64,000 bases of DNA from JAXGXJ01 sp050943595 (GCA_050943595.1 JBMNPM010000003.1:62001-126000); one strand, 5' to 3'; shown: positions 40,974 to 51,154, counted from the stretch's first letter. Made by a program: numbers and translations. The notes: generated from the sequence alone by a model not told the origin.

Positions 40974-43592
40974 GTGAAAGCTGCGGAACTACGTAAGATG
41001 TATTTGGATTACTTTGTAGAGCGACAACATCTCCTGGTACCCAGCTCTTCGCTTGTACCTTACAGAGACCCGTCGGTCCTGTTGACCACAGCGGGTATGC
41101 AGCAATTCAAGCCCTACTTCATGGGATTGGCCGAGCCTCCGGCAAAACGACTGACGAGTGTCCAGAAGTGTTTCCGCACCTCCGACATTGATCATGTGGG
41201 CCTCACTGCCCGGCACTGTACCTTCTTCGAGATGCTGGGCAATTTTTCCATCGGTGACTACTTTAAAGAGGGAGCCATCAGGCTGGCCTGGGAGTTCTCC
41301 TGCGATTACCTACAGCTCGATCCCGAGCGCATCTGGATATCCTATTTCGAGGGCGATGATGCCATCCCACCCGACGACGAGGCTGTAGCCTGCTGGGAGG
41401 CCGTGGGCGTTCCCCGTGCCCGCATGGTGGGGTTGCCTCGCAGCGACAACTTCTGGGGGCCGGTGGGGAACACCGGGCCCTGCGGACCCTGCTCCGAGCT
41501 CTACTACGACCGAGGTCCGAATAGGGGCTGCGACGACCCCGACTGCCGCCCCGGTTGCGACTGCGACCGCTTCGTTGAGTATTGGAACCTGGTTTTCACC
41601 GGCTACAGCATGGACGAAAACCAACAGCTTTCACCGCTTCCGGCTCAGAATATCGACACGGGTATGGGCTTAGAACGGGTGGCCGCCCTCACGCAAGATG
41701 TGGATTCTGTCTTTCTCATCGACGCTCTTAAACCACTGGTCGAATTAGGAGAAGAGATCGCCGGCCGTAGCTTCGGCCAAGACCACAAGACCGACGTAGC
41801 CCTGCGGGTGCTGGCCGACCATGCACGTGCCATCTCGTTTCTTATCGCCGACGGAGTTATGCCCGGCAACGAGGCCCGTGGTTATGTATTGCGCCGTATC
41901 ATCAGACGGGCGGCGCGCTTCAGCCGTTCAGCCGGGATGGAGCCGCCGTTCCTCGGCCGCTTCGCCGAGCGGACCATCGAGATGCTGGGAGGTGTCTATC
42001 GCGAGTTGCTTGAGCAACGTGAGACCATCCTGCGCGTGGTCGACTCTGAAGAAGAGCGCTTCAACCGCACTCTCGATCAGGGGCTCGTCCTGGTGGAAGA
42101 AGAGATCACCCGTGCTAGAGAGGCGGCCTCTCAATATTTCCCCGGCTCTGTAGCCTTCCAACTCCACGATACCTACGGTTTCCCCATCGAGGTCACACGT
42201 GAGATCGTGGAAGAGGGTGGATTGACACTCGACTTGGCCGGCTTCGAAGAGGCTATGGAGGGCCAACGGGCTAGAGCCCGCAAGGCTCAAAAGGGTGATA
42301 CCGCCTATCAAGACGCGGTCACCCGGTTCGCACAGACCACCACCCATCCCACCGAGTTCAAAGGTTATGAGAAGGAGAGCCTCTTCACCGCACTCGCAAA
42401 TATCGCCGAGTTCGGCGATGACCGCGTGCTACTGGCCCTGCGTGAGAGCCCCTTCTACGCCGAGATGGGGGGACAGACTGCCGACACGGGCTTCGTAGAG
42501 TCCGAATCCGGTAAAGCCGAGGTGCTCGATGTACAGCAGCACGGCAACATACAGGTGATCACGGCCCGACTGGTGGAGGGTACGCTGGAGGCCGGCACCC
42601 GCGTGAAGGCGTCAATCACCTCCAGCCATCGCCACGACGTGGCCGCCAATCACACTGCAACCCACCTGTTGCACTATGCGTTGCGGGCCAAATTAGGTAA
42701 CGACGTTACCCAGGCCGGATCATCAGTGCGATCCGACAAGCTCCGTTTCGACTTTGCTTATCACCAACCGGTGGAACCGTCGCGTCTGGCCGAGATCGAA
42801 GATCTGGTCAACCGCCGTATCGTCGAGAACCATCCCGTACGTATGTTCACCACCACCATCGATCACGCCCAGGATCTGGGGGCGATTGCGCTCTTCGGCG
42901 AGAAGTATGGGGACTTCGTGCGCGTGGTCGAAGTGGATGACTTCAGCCGAGAGCTGTGCGGAGGCACTCACGTGGGTTCCACCAGCGAGTTGGGCATCTT
43001 CAAGATTCTGTCCGAAGGAAGCGTGGGGGCCAATGTGCGCAGGATCGAGGCCGTCTGCGGTAGGGCTGCAGTCGCCTACTACCGGCAACGCGACCGGACG
43101 GTGGCTCACGTCGCGGAGAACCTGGGCACCACGGACGACCAACTCCTGCCGGTACTGGAGAAACTGCAGAGCCGGGTGACCCAGTTGGAGACTGAACTGA
43201 GCGGGTTCCTCCGTGAGCAGGCGCGTGATGTCGTAGAGACCCTCACGGCAGACGCAGCCCGGCACGATGAGATCGGCGTGGTCGCCGACGTGATCGATGC
43301 ACGCGACATGGATCACCTCTTGTCTGTGGTGGATCACGTTCGTGATCGGATCCAGCCCGCCATAGTGATCCTGGGAGCCGACCTGCAGGGCAAAGCGGCG
43401 TTGGTCGTGAGCGTGAGTAAGGAGATCACCCAGGTCAATGCCGGGGAGATCGTGAAGACCTCAGCCCGAGCTTTCGGGGGAGGGGGAGGAGGGACGCCCT
43501 TCTTGGGACGCGGAGGTGGCGGTGACCCGGCTCGGTTGCACGATGCTGTGGCCACTGCCCGAGACGCCGTTCTAGCCCGGCTAGGTGCTTGA
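40974..43592 (+). CDS. alaS: Alanyl-tRNA synthetase
   Basis: 872 residues. The catalytic domain starts ELRKMYLDYFVERQHLLVPSSSL, has TTAGMQQFKPYF and NFWGPVGNTGPCGPCSEL; the editing domain has the zinc ligands HTATHLLHYAL and CGGTHV; the C-terminal oligomerisation domain ends with a Gly-rich FGGGGGGTPFLGRGG. GTG start. The alaS-ruvX-mltG-aroE order is common in Gram-positive bacteria. Confidence 0.97.
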   Translation: MKAAELRKMYLDYFVERQHLLVPSSSLVPYRDPSVLLTTAGMQQFKPYFMGLAEPPAKRLTSVQKCFRTSDIDHVGLTARHCTFFEMLGNFSIGDYFKEGAIRLAWEFSCDYLQLDPERIWISYFEGDDAIPPDDEAVACWEAVGVPRARMVGLPRSDNFWGPVGNTGPCGPCSELYYDRGPNRGCDDPDCRPGCDCDRFVEYWNLVFTGYSMDENQQLSPLPAQNIDTGMGLERVAALTQDVDSVFLIDALKPLVELGEEIAGRSFGQDHKTDVALRVLADHARAISFLIADGVMPGNEARGYVLRRIIRRAARFSRSAGMEPPFLGRFAERTIEMLGGVYRELLEQRETILRVVDSEEERFNRTLDQGLVLVEEEITRAREAASQYFPGSVAFQLHDTYGFPIEVTREIVEEGGLTLDLAGFEEAMEGQRARARKAQKGDTAYQDAVTRFAQTTTHPTEFKGYEKESLFTALANIAEFGDDRVLLALRESPFYAEMGGQTADTGFVESESGKAEVLDVQQHGNIQVITARLVEGTLEAGTRVKASITSSHRHDVAANHTATHLLHYALRAKLGNDVTQAGSSVRSDKLRFDFAYHQPVEPSRLAEIEDLVNRRIVENHPVRMFTTTIDHAQDLGAIALFGEKYGDFVRVVEVDDFSRELCGGTHVGSTSELGIFKILSEGSVGANVRRIEAVCGRAAVAYYRQRDRTVAHVAENLGTTDDQLLPVLEKLQSRVTQLETELSGFLREQARDVVETLTADAARHDEIGVVADVIDARDMDHLLSVVDHVRDRIQPAIVILGADLQGKAALVVSVSKEITQVNAGEIVKTSARAFGGGGGGTPFLGRGGGGDPARLHDAVATARDAVLARLGA

Positions 43593-44003
43593 GTGCGTCG
43601 GCTGGGGATCGACATGGGCGGCCGACGCACCGGGGTAGCATTATCCGACCCGCACGGAATCATATGCAGCCCCCTCGAAGTCATCGTAGAAACAGACCGC
43701 GAGGCACTCTTCAATAGGATCATCGCCCTGATCCATCTGCACGAGGTTGACGAACTGGTGGTCGGACTACCCCGCCCCTTGGGTGGGGGCGTAAATCGCC
43801 AACTCGAGAAGGTGCTCGCCTTCGCGGATACCCTGCAGCTGCGATCGGGTGTGAAGGTCAACACCTGGGACGAGCGCTTCACATCCAAACTCGCAGACAA
43901 GACCGGGCCCAAGACCGGGCCACGCGATGCCGTAGCCGCCTGCTACATGCTGCAGAACTATCTCGATGCCCAAGCCAATGCGGAGGTGACCGGTGAACAG
44001 TGA
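43593..44003 (+). CDS. ruvX: YqgF/RuvX family nuclease
   Basis: 136-residue RNase H-fold protein: RLGIDMGGRRTGVALSDPHG at the N-terminus, VVGLPRPLGG in the middle, and VNTWDERFTSK with the acidic ligand. In the family it processes pre-16S rRNA 5' ends. The GTG start directly follows the alaS stop. Confidence 0.92.
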   Translation: MRRLGIDMGGRRTGVALSDPHGIICSPLEVIVETDREALFNRIIALIHLHEVDELVVGLPRPLGGGVNRQLEKVLAFADTLQLRSGVKVNTWDERFTSKLADKTGPKTGPRDAVAACYMLQNYLDAQANAEVTGEQ

Positions 44004-45111
44004 TCATCCTGATGACCGGATGTCGTCGTCGCCCGGACTGCCGGGAGAGCGAAGCGATAAGAGCCGCCGGCGTTTGATCAACCGCATCCTGGTTGTGGGA
44101 GGTTTTGTCATCTGCATGGCCATAGTCGCCGCGGCCGTGATGGGGGCTATCCGACTGGTGTGCGATGAACCAACGGAGGCGACTGAAACCACGATCGCCC
44201 CGGGTACTGCCATCGTGGATGTCTCTTCCGGGCTCGGTGCCACTCAAGTGGCCAAGCTTCTGAAGGATAAGGGCGTCATCGAATCCTCGTCCGCCTTTGT
44301 GGACCTCGCCAAGGCCCGGGGGAGTGAAAACAAACTCCGTCCCGGTATCTACAGCTTCGCCCAGGGCGAAAAACTGCTCACCGTCGTGGAAAAACTCGAG
44401 AAGGGTGCCGGATTGCCCAGCGAGAAGGTCACCATACCCGAAGGCATGGCCATAGGCCAAACCGCCACTTTGCTCACCAAGAGCGGTAAAATCGATGGGA
44501 AGGCGTATGGCGACCTGGCCCGACAAACGGACTCATTCACCATACCTAGGGTAGGAGAATCGGCACCCAAGGTAACCACTCTGGAAGGACTTCTGTTCCC
44601 GAGCACTTACTACCTACTCTCCGATGATGGCCCCAAACAACTCATTGAGGCCCAGTTGAATGCCTTCGCCGCCATGACCGAAGACCTCCCCTGGGACAAC
44701 GCCAAGTCATTGGGTGTGAGCCCGTACCAGATCGTCATCATCGCCTCTCTCATCGAGAAAGAAGCAAAGGTAGCCGACGAACGGAGCAAAGTGGCGGCAG
44801 TCATCTATAACCGCCTCAAGAAGAACATGCCCTTGGGTGTCGATGCTACGGTACGCTACGCCGTCAACAAGTGGACGGGTGACCTCACTGAGAAGGATCT
44901 GAAAATAGATTCACCCTACAATACCCGCGTAAAGAACGGGCTCCCACCGGCTCCCATCGCCAGTCCCGGAATAGCGGCACTTAAGGCAGCCCTGGGGCCC
45001 GCCGACGTGGACTACCTCTACTACGTGCTGAACGACAGCGAAGGTCACCACTTCTTTACGGCCTCATACGATGAATTCCTGAGGGCCAAACAACAGGCTC
45101 CCCCGCAGTAA
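43993..45111 (+). CDS. mltG: Endolytic murein transglycosylase MltG
   Basis: 372 residues. Cytoplasmic N-terminus, one membrane helix (ILVVGGFVICMAIVAAAVMG), a LysM-like segment and the YceG domain with catalytic Glu in IASLIEKEAKV, then RLKKNMPLGVDATVRYA and PYNTRVKNGLPPAPIASPG. It cuts nascent glycan strands at the outer face of the membrane. The GTG start has a GGAGGTG site inside ruvX. Confidence 0.94.
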   Translation: MNSDHPDDRMSSSPGLPGERSDKSRRRLINRILVVGGFVICMAIVAAAVMGAIRLVCDEPTEATETTIAPGTAIVDVSSGLGATQVAKLLKDKGVIESSSAFVDLAKARGSENKLRPGIYSFAQGEKLLTVVEKLEKGAGLPSEKVTIPEGMAIGQTATLLTKSGKIDGKAYGDLARQTDSFTIPRVGESAPKVTTLEGLLFPSTYYLLSDDGPKQLIEAQLNAFAAMTEDLPWDNAKSLGVSPYQIVIIASLIEKEAKVADERSKVAAVIYNRLKKNMPLGVDATVRYAVNKWTGDLTEKDLKIDSPYNTRVKNGLPPAPIASPGIAALKAALGPADVDYLYYVLNDSEGHHFFTASYDEFLRAKQQAPPQ

Positions 45112-45237
45112 CCGCCGGCGTGGCGACCGACGCCGGTGCCAGAGTGGTACAAAGGTCCTAGAGCCCCTCTTGAGACCCTGCGGTACTGTGTATTTATCGG
45201 TGCCAGACCCACTCGCAAAGACAGCGGAGGTGAAAGC

Positions 45238-46104
45238 ATGGGGGAGCTAGGGACAGACATCACCGCCCAGACAGGGCTTCTCGCCCTTCTCGGGCATCCG
45301 GTACGACATTCTTTGTCCCCTCGCATTCACAATGCCGCCCTGCAGGCCCAGGGCGTTAATATGGTCTACCTCGCCTTTGATGTGCCCCCGAGCCTTTTGT
45401 CTCCGGCCGTAGAGGGACTGCGTACACTCGGCGTCCGCGGTGCGAACATAACCATCCCTCACAAAGAACACGTAGTGGGACTCCTAGACCGTCTGGACCC
45501 CCTGGCGGATCAGGTCGGTGCCGTAAACACCATCGTCAACGATGACGGCGTCCTCAGCGGCCATAATACCGACGTGGAAGGATTCCAGAGCGCACTCCGC
45601 AGCCTCTTACCCGAAGGGGCGGAAGGACGCCGCTGCTTGGTGGCGGGTGCAGGCGGTGCAGCTCGTGCCGTGCTGGCAGCCCTGGTTGCCGAGCGTGTGC
45701 AGACCATATGGGTCCTCAACCGAACTCTTTCCCGCGCAGAAGCCCTATGCTCAACGGCGATCGAGTGGGGAGCGGATTACTGCGCACCGATCACGGAAGA
45801 CCACCTCGATCAGGTCGGCCCCTCTGCGGACGTGATCGTCAACGCGACCTCCGTCGGCCTCGATCCCGCCGGCAAAGGGAGCCCCTTTCCTGCCGATATC
45901 CTTAATAGCAACCAGGCGGTGATCGATCTCGTCTACGGTTCCGCCCCCACGGCATTGATGCGACAGGCCCAAGCCCGAGGAGCACTCACCATCGATGGCA
46001 CCGAGATGCTATTGATCCAAGCCGCCAATGCTTACCGCCTCTGGACGGGCATAGACGCTCCTCTGGACATAATGCGGGCCGTCATCAGGCGGCCGGGCAC
46101 CTAA
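45238..46104 (+). CDS. aroE: Shikimate dehydrogenase
   Basis: 288 residues. Shikimate site LLGHPVRHSLSPRIHNAAL, catalytic Lys in GANITIPHKEHV, the NADP-binding VAGAGGAARAVLAAL and LNRTLSRA, and NATSVGLDP. An upstream extension is open, but ATG 45238 has an ideal GGAGGTGAAAGC site. It is followed immediately by the pilus genes. Confidence 0.95.
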   Translation: MGELGTDITAQTGLLALLGHPVRHSLSPRIHNAALQAQGVNMVYLAFDVPPSLLSPAVEGLRTLGVRGANITIPHKEHVVGLLDRLDPLADQVGAVNTIVNDDGVLSGHNTDVEGFQSALRSLLPEGAEGRRCLVAGAGGAARAVLAALVAERVQTIWVLNRTLSRAEALCSTAIEWGADYCAPITEDHLDQVGPSADVIVNATSVGLDPAGKGSPFPADILNSNQAVIDLVYGSAPTALMRQAQARGALTIDGTEMLLIQAANAYRLWTGIDAPLDIMRAVIRRPGT

Positions 46105-47841
46105 ATGCGTGCCACCCAGGCTCCCGGGGAGGAGATCCTCCGCAATCGGCTGTGGAGAAAACGAGCCGTCGAGATACTGGTCGCAGAAGGCCTTCTCACC
46201 AACGAGCAGTCTCAACAGGCGCTCGCTCAGCAACAGACTGATACCGAAGCATGGATCGACGACATCGCACTATCGCGCAAGTGGGTGACCAAGGATCACC
46301 TCATGAAGACCTTGGCCCACTCCATCGGCGTCACGTACGTCGACCTACCGGCCGTCCAGGTGGATCCGGCGGCCGCCCGACTCCTCTCCCAACGTGACGC
46401 CCATCGCTACAAGGTCCTGCCCCTCGCCTACTTGAACGACCACACCATCCTGGTGGCTATGGCAGAGCCGTCCAACATCGTCACCATCGACGACCTACGC
46501 ATCCTAACCGGGCTGGACATCGAACCGGCGCTGGCCGACCGGGGCGAGATCATCGCAGCCCTGTCCAAGCTAAGGGGAGCTGCAGACCAGGTCTCCGCGC
46601 AGCTCAACATCTACTCCGGGGAGGACAATCAGGCCGGCCCAGACGAGCCTAAAGACATCCGGGAGCAGGTCGACGCCCCGCCGGTGGTACGACTGGTCAA
46701 TGACATCCTGGCCCGCGCCGTCGACGAGGGCGCCTCCGACATTCACTTCGAACCCCAGGAGGGGGGACTTCTGGTTCGCTTCCGACACGATGGCGTGTTG
46801 CACCGGACCATGACCATCCCCAAGCGCCTCCAGGCGGGTGTGCTCTCCCGGTTAAAAATCATGGCCGATCTCGATATAGCCGAACGTCGCATCCCTCAGG
46901 ACGGCTGTATCGACCTCTTCGTGAGCGGACGACCCATCGACCTGCGCGTAGCCTCTCTCCCTACCGTGTTCGGGGAGAAGATAGCCGTCCGTCTCTTGGA
47001 TCGCTCCACAGCCGTGTTGCGCCTGGAGCAACTGGGTTTCTCAATCCAAGCTATGGAGCAGTACGAGCGTTCCTTCCGCAAACCCTACGGGGCCATTCTG
47101 GTCACCGGGCCAACCGGATCGGGCAAATCCACCACCCTGTACGCCACGCTCAACATCCTCAACACGGTGGAGAAGAACATCATCACCGTGGAGGATCCGG
47201 TAGAGTACCGGCTGGCCGGTATCAACCAGGTGCAGATCAACCCCAAGGCGGGTCTCACTTTCGCTTCGGGATTGCGCTCCATACTGCGTTGCGACCCGGA
47301 CATCGTCATGGTGGGGGAGATCCGGGACAAAGAGACGGCCCGGATCGCCATCGAGTCGGCCCTCACCGGTCACCTGGTGCTCTCCACCTTACACACCAAC
47401 GACGCTCCCGGAGCGCTCACCCGGCTCACAGAGATGGGAGTGGAACCCTTCCTTACTGCATCCGCTGTGGACTGCGTCATCGCCCAGCGATTGGTACGCA
47501 AACTGTGTGAACACTGCCGGGAGTCCTACCAACCCGGCCCCACCGCCCTCAAGAACTACCAATTCCCTTCGCAGCTCCTCAATTCATGGGACCACAAGAC
47601 CCTGTACCGGGCCGTAGGTTGTAACCGCTGCAGCAACACCGGCTACAAGGGTCGTCTGGGCCTCTACGAGACCATGCCTATCACCGAAGCCATTGAGGGA
47701 TTGATCGTGGAGCGCCGGAATGTCGATGAGATCGGCAGAGTCGCACGGGCTGAAGGCATGCTCAGCCTCAGAGACGACGGATTGAGACGTGTCGTCGAAG
47801 GAGTGACCACCATGGAGGAGATATCGAGGGTGATCGTATGA
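46105..47841 (+). CDS. pilB: Type IV pilus assembly ATPase PilB
   Basis: 578-residue GspE/PilB ATPase. An N-terminal MshEN-type domain (a family known to bind c-di-GMP in other species), then the AAA core with Walker A GPTGSGKSTTLYATL, Asp box ITVEDPVEYRL, Walker B IVMVGEIRDKETARIA, the His box HLVLSTLHTNDA, and the zinc cysteines CEHC...CNRC. Drives pilus extension or secretion. The ATG directly abuts the aroE stop. Confidence 0.93.
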   Translation: MRATQAPGEEILRNRLWRKRAVEILVAEGLLTNEQSQQALAQQQTDTEAWIDDIALSRKWVTKDHLMKTLAHSIGVTYVDLPAVQVDPAAARLLSQRDAHRYKVLPLAYLNDHTILVAMAEPSNIVTIDDLRILTGLDIEPALADRGEIIAALSKLRGAADQVSAQLNIYSGEDNQAGPDEPKDIREQVDAPPVVRLVNDILARAVDEGASDIHFEPQEGGLLVRFRHDGVLHRTMTIPKRLQAGVLSRLKIMADLDIAERRIPQDGCIDLFVSGRPIDLRVASLPTVFGEKIAVRLLDRSTAVLRLEQLGFSIQAMEQYERSFRKPYGAILVTGPTGSGKSTTLYATLNILNTVEKNIITVEDPVEYRLAGINQVQINPKAGLTFASGLRSILRCDPDIVMVGEIRDKETARIAIESALTGHLVLSTLHTNDAPGALTRLTEMGVEPFLTASAVDCVIAQRLVRKLCEHCRESYQPGPTALKNYQFPSQLLNSWDHKTLYRAVGCNRCSNTGYKGRLGLYETMPITEAIEGLIVERRNVDEIGRVARAEGMLSLRDDGLRRVVEGVTTMEEISRVIV

Positions 47842-47875
47842 ACAGATGGTGCCGCGCCGGGAGGAACGACTAGTC

Positions 47876-48967
47876 GTGAACCTGGACGATGTGCTGACCG
47901 AAGTGGCTACCTTGGGGGCATCCGACCTGCATCTCACGGTGGATGTGCCTCCGATGGCGCGTCTCGACGGAGAGTTGCAGAGACTGGACCATCCCGCGCT
48001 CACCGTCGATCAGGCCCGAGAACTCATTTACAGCATGCTCACACCGGAACAACAACAAAAGTTGGAGACAGACTGGGAGATAGACTTCTCGTATTCTCTC
48101 TACGACCAGACGCGTTTCCGTGTGAACGCATATTTCCAGCGCGGCAGTCTGTCCGCCGCGCTACGTGCGGTCCCGGCGGAGATCAAGACGATCGAAGAAC
48201 TGGGATTACCCCATGTCATACACTCCTTCTGCCACAAGCCGCGAGGATTCGTTCTGATAACCGGCCCCACAGGCTCGGGTAAATCAACCACCTTGGCGGC
48301 CATTATCGACGAGATCAACCAGACCCGTTCGGATCACATCGTCACCATTGAAGACCCCATCGAATTCCTGCACCGCCACAAGAACTGCGTTGTCAACCAG
48401 CGGGAAGTGGGTAGCGACACCAGAGGATTTCCCATGGCGCTGCGCTCCGCCATGCGACAAGACCCCGATGTCATCCTCATCGGCGAGATGCGCGACCTGG
48501 AAACCATACAAATCGCCCTCACGGCGGCCGAGACCGGCCACCTTGTGTTCGCCACCCTCCATACGCAGGACTGCCCCCAGACCATCGACCGGATCATCGA
48601 TGTTTTTCCTCCGCACCAACAGGAGCAGATACGAGTACAGATAGCCGCCACCCTAGAAGGAGTGGTGACTCAACAACTCCTGCGCAGAATGACTGGTCAG
48701 GGGCGCGTGGGGGCGTTCGAGGTACTCATCTCGACCTCAGCGGTGCGCAACCTCATCCGCGAGGGGAAGACTCACCAGCTCTACACGGTCATGCAGACAG
48801 GGAGCCGGTTGGGCATGCAGACGATGAATGCCTCCCTGTCCTGTTTAGTGCGCAAGGGGGTCATCACAAAAGAAACAGCCATGCGTCGTTCATCGAACCC
48901 GGATGATCTCGAGCGACTATTGACGACAGGAGCCGGTGCATACATAGAGGAGCAGGTTCGTGGGTAG
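47876..48967 (+). CDS. pilT: Type IV pilus retraction ATPase PilT
   Basis: About 363 residues. The N-terminal segment VLTEVATLGASDLHLTVDVPP is the PilT signature; Walker A GPTGSGKSTTLAAI; ITIEDPIEFLH; Walker B VILIGEMRDLETI; AETGHLVFATLHTQDC. Powers retraction (twitching). GTG 47876 lies 11 nt after GGGAGG and gives the family start; ATG 47846 is ten codons upstream. Confidence 0.93.
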   Translation: MNLDDVLTEVATLGASDLHLTVDVPPMARLDGELQRLDHPALTVDQARELIYSMLTPEQQQKLETDWEIDFSYSLYDQTRFRVNAYFQRGSLSAALRAVPAEIKTIEELGLPHVIHSFCHKPRGFVLITGPTGSGKSTTLAAIIDEINQTRSDHIVTIEDPIEFLHRHKNCVVNQREVGSDTRGFPMALRSAMRQDPDVILIGEMRDLETIQIALTAAETGHLVFATLHTQDCPQTIDRIIDVFPPHQQEQIRVQIAATLEGVVTQQLLRRMTGQGRVGAFEVLISTSAVRNLIREGKTHQLYTVMQTGSRLGMQTMNASLSCLVRKGVITKETAMRRSSNPDDLERLLTTGAGAYIEEQVRG

Positions 48968-50174
48968 ATACCACTACGCGGCCAGACGGGATCAGGGCGA
49001 ACTTGTATGCGGGGAGCTGGTTGGCGAGACTAAAACTGCCGCCATCGCTGAGCTCAGACGCAAGGGGTTCACGGTGATCCGGCTCGAGAAGAAGTGGGAA
49101 CTTCCCGACCTCAACAGGCTACGGGAATCGACTACGCCCATCAAGGCAAGAGACAAAGCCGTCCTTACCCGTCAGTTCGCCACCATGATCAATTCCGGGT
49201 TGGCCGTGATGCGTGCGCTCTCCATCCTAGAGAAACAGACAGAAAACCTCAGACTACGCAGGTTGACCGGCGCCGTGCGAGCAGATGTCGAGGCAGGCAT
49301 GCCGCTCTCCGACGCGATGGCCAAACATCCGGTCGCCTTCGACCGGCTCTACGTGGCCATGGTCCGAGCCGGAGAGACGGGCGGGGCGCTCGACCAGACC
49401 CTCGATCGTCTTGCCGTCCAGTTGGAGAAGGACGACAGTATCCGCCGCTCGATCAAGTCCGCCGTGGCATACCCCGCCCTTATCGGTGCCTTTGCCGTTT
49501 TGATGATGTTCGGCATGATCTTGTTTGTTATCCCCGTCTTCGCCACCATGTATAAGGACCTGGGTGGCGAGCTACCTTCGCTGACGCAGCTGATGATGGC
49601 CATCAGCACCTTGATGACCGGTTATTGGTTCATAGTCTTTCCACTGCTCATAGTGATTGGATGGAGCATCCTGCGCTTCAAGAAGACAGAGCAGGGACAC
49701 CGTGTCTGGGATCGGATGAAACTGAAATTGCCCATGAAACTGGGGCCGGTGATCCAGAAGGTCGCCGTAGCACGCTTTAGCCGCACCTTGGCCACACTGC
49801 TGAGCTCCGGGGTGCCCATCCTGCAGGCCATCGACATTACCGGCGCGACCTCCGGCAACAGCGTGATCGAGGAGTCGATGGTCTACGTCGCCAAGAGCGT
49901 CAGCGCCGGTGAGACGATCGCGCGACCCCTGAGCCGCGCACCGGTATTTCCGCCAATGGTCACCAACATGATATCTATCGGTGAAGAGACCGGCACTCTG
50001 GACTCGATGCTAAACAAGATAGCCGATTTCTATGAAGACGAGACCGATACAGCCATTAAGTCGTTGACGTCGATCATCGAACCCATCATGATGATGTTCA
50101 TCGGCGGCATGGTGGGACTTATTGTTATTTCCATGTACCTGCCTATATTCAACATGATGAACCTCGTCAAGTGA
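48960..50174 (+). CDS. pilC: Type IV pilus inner-membrane platform protein PilC
   Basis: 404 residues of the GspF/PilC family: two GspF domains, each with LTRQFATMINSGLAVMRALSIL and FSRTLATLLSSGVPILQAID, and three membrane helices (AYPALIGAFAVLMMFGMILFV, WFIVFPLLIVIGWSI, and MMMFIGGMVGLIVISMYLPIF). GTG start with GAGGAG 8 nt upstream, overlapping pilT by 8 nt. No pilin or pilus alignment genes are in the window. Confidence 0.94.
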   Translation: MGRYHYAARRDQGELVCGELVGETKTAAIAELRRKGFTVIRLEKKWELPDLNRLRESTTPIKARDKAVLTRQFATMINSGLAVMRALSILEKQTENLRLRRLTGAVRADVEAGMPLSDAMAKHPVAFDRLYVAMVRAGETGGALDQTLDRLAVQLEKDDSIRRSIKSAVAYPALIGAFAVLMMFGMILFVIPVFATMYKDLGGELPSLTQLMMAISTLMTGYWFIVFPLLIVIGWSILRFKKTEQGHRVWDRMKLKLPMKLGPVIQKVAVARFSRTLATLLSSGVPILQAIDITGATSGNSVIEESMVYVAKSVSAGETIARPLSRAPVFPPMVTNMISIGEETGTLDSMLNKIADFYEDETDTAIKSLTSIIEPIMMMFIGGMVGLIVISMYLPIFNMMNLVK

Positions 50175-50401
50175 AGCACGGCCGTGCAGGAGATGTAGAC
50201 AGCACGCACCGGGCGTAGCCCAAGGGAGCGATACCCGGCGCCTCTATGCCTTATGCCTATACGAGATGCTGATATTCGTGCGCGATCAATGCACGATAAT
50301 GTGCATTATGTAAAGTAACGGCGCACGGCCCCTTTTTGCTTGTCTGCGACAAACAGGCGTCAATGAAACAGACGTCAGTGGCAACCGGAAAGCATTACGA
50401 C
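50175..50401. other. Gene-free stretch after pilC
   Basis: No supportable gene. It holds a short palindrome right after the pilC stop (GCACGGCCGTGC, 50175-50186) and a hairpin AATGCAC/GTGCATT (50288-50307); a CCCCTTTTT run ends near 50336. A stretch with CACCGGGCG and GATACCCGGCGCC could fold but matches no riboswitch I can name. Confidence 0.4.
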
Positions 50402-50632
50402 TCATGAAGCCCCGGCTTCATCACCGGCTGCGAACATACGGCATCGCTCCTGTACGCCCCCACATTTTCCGCCATTACGTTCGGCCTTGACACACAGCGT
50501 ACACAAATCGCCTTTGTGGGGCCCGTGATCGGTCTGATTGCCACAGTAGCGGTTAATACAGCGGAAGGCGTCGCCGCCACAGGGAGCCACAATCACCGCA
50601 CAATCGTCATCTGGGAGGCCGCGACTCGCCAT
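50402..50632 (-). CDS. Small Cys-rich hypothetical protein
   Basis: 76 residues with eight cysteines and two His, most in a block CGGDAFRC..YCGNQTDHGPHKGD and a following CTLC, a pattern suited to binding zinc. The ATG lies 3 nt after the apt stop with GAGG 8 nt upstream (on the reverse strand), so it may be the last gene of that operon. I recognise no family. Composition is less GC-biased at third positions than neighbours, so a spurious frame is possible. Confidence 0.4.
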   Translation of the reverse strand: MASRGLPDDDCAVIVAPCGGDAFRCINRYCGNQTDHGPHKGDLCTLCVKAERNGGKCGGVQERCRMFAAGDEAGAS

Positions 50633-50635
50633 GGA

Positions 50636-51154
50636 TCATACCTCGTACTCCACCAAACTGAACACTTCGTAGCCGGCCAGGCGATCACGTCCGCCCAGCG
50701 CGGTCAATTCGATGATGAAGGCTAGACCGGCAACCACCCCGCCCGCTTTTTCGACCAACTGGACCTTCGCCTGCGCAGTGCCCCCTGTGGCAAGGAGATC
50801 ATCATGAATGAGCACCCGCTGACCCGGCTTGATGGCGTCCACATGCATCTCCAGTGCGTCCGTGCCGTACTCGAGATCGTATTCGCAGCGAGTCACCTCC
50901 CAGGGCAGTTTTCCGGGCTTACGTGCTGCAGCAAAGCCTACACCCAGCTTGTAGGCCAACGCAGCTCCCAGGATGAAACCCCGCGCCTCGGCTCCTAAGA
51001 TAAGATCGATTTTCTTATCACGGGCGAACACTGCCAGCCCGTCGACAGCCAGACGAAGGGCCTCCGCATTTTGGAGCACCGGCATGATGTCGTGGAAAAG
51101 AATACCTTCTTTGGGGTAATCAGGAATGTGGCGGATCAGGTCGCTGAGCTCCAT
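50636..51154 (-). CDS. apt: Adenine phosphoribosyltransferase
   Basis: Salvages adenine to AMP. 172 residues: IPDYPKEGILFHDIMPVL at the N-terminus, ILGAEARGFILGAALA, and the PRPP loop VLIHDDLLATGGTA. ATG 51154 has AGGAG at 4-5 nt; an upstream ATG adds nine unconserved residues. It ends the operon with ftsR and garA. Confidence 0.95.
   Translation of the reverse strand: MELSDLIRHIPDYPKEGILFHDIMPVLQNAEALRLAVDGLAVFARDKKIDLILGAEARGFILGAALAYKLGVGFAAARKPGKLPWEVTRCEYDLEYGTDALEMHVDAIKPGQRVLIHDDLLATGGTAQAKVQLVEKAGGVVAGLAFIIELTALGGRDRLAGYEVFSLVEYEV

Noticed and set aside
50220..50260. Possible riboswitch after pilC (GATACCCGG-type sequence)
   Set aside because: Compared with c-di-GMP-I, ZTP and fluoride consensus from memory; conserved cores are missing and no gene follows in the right direction.
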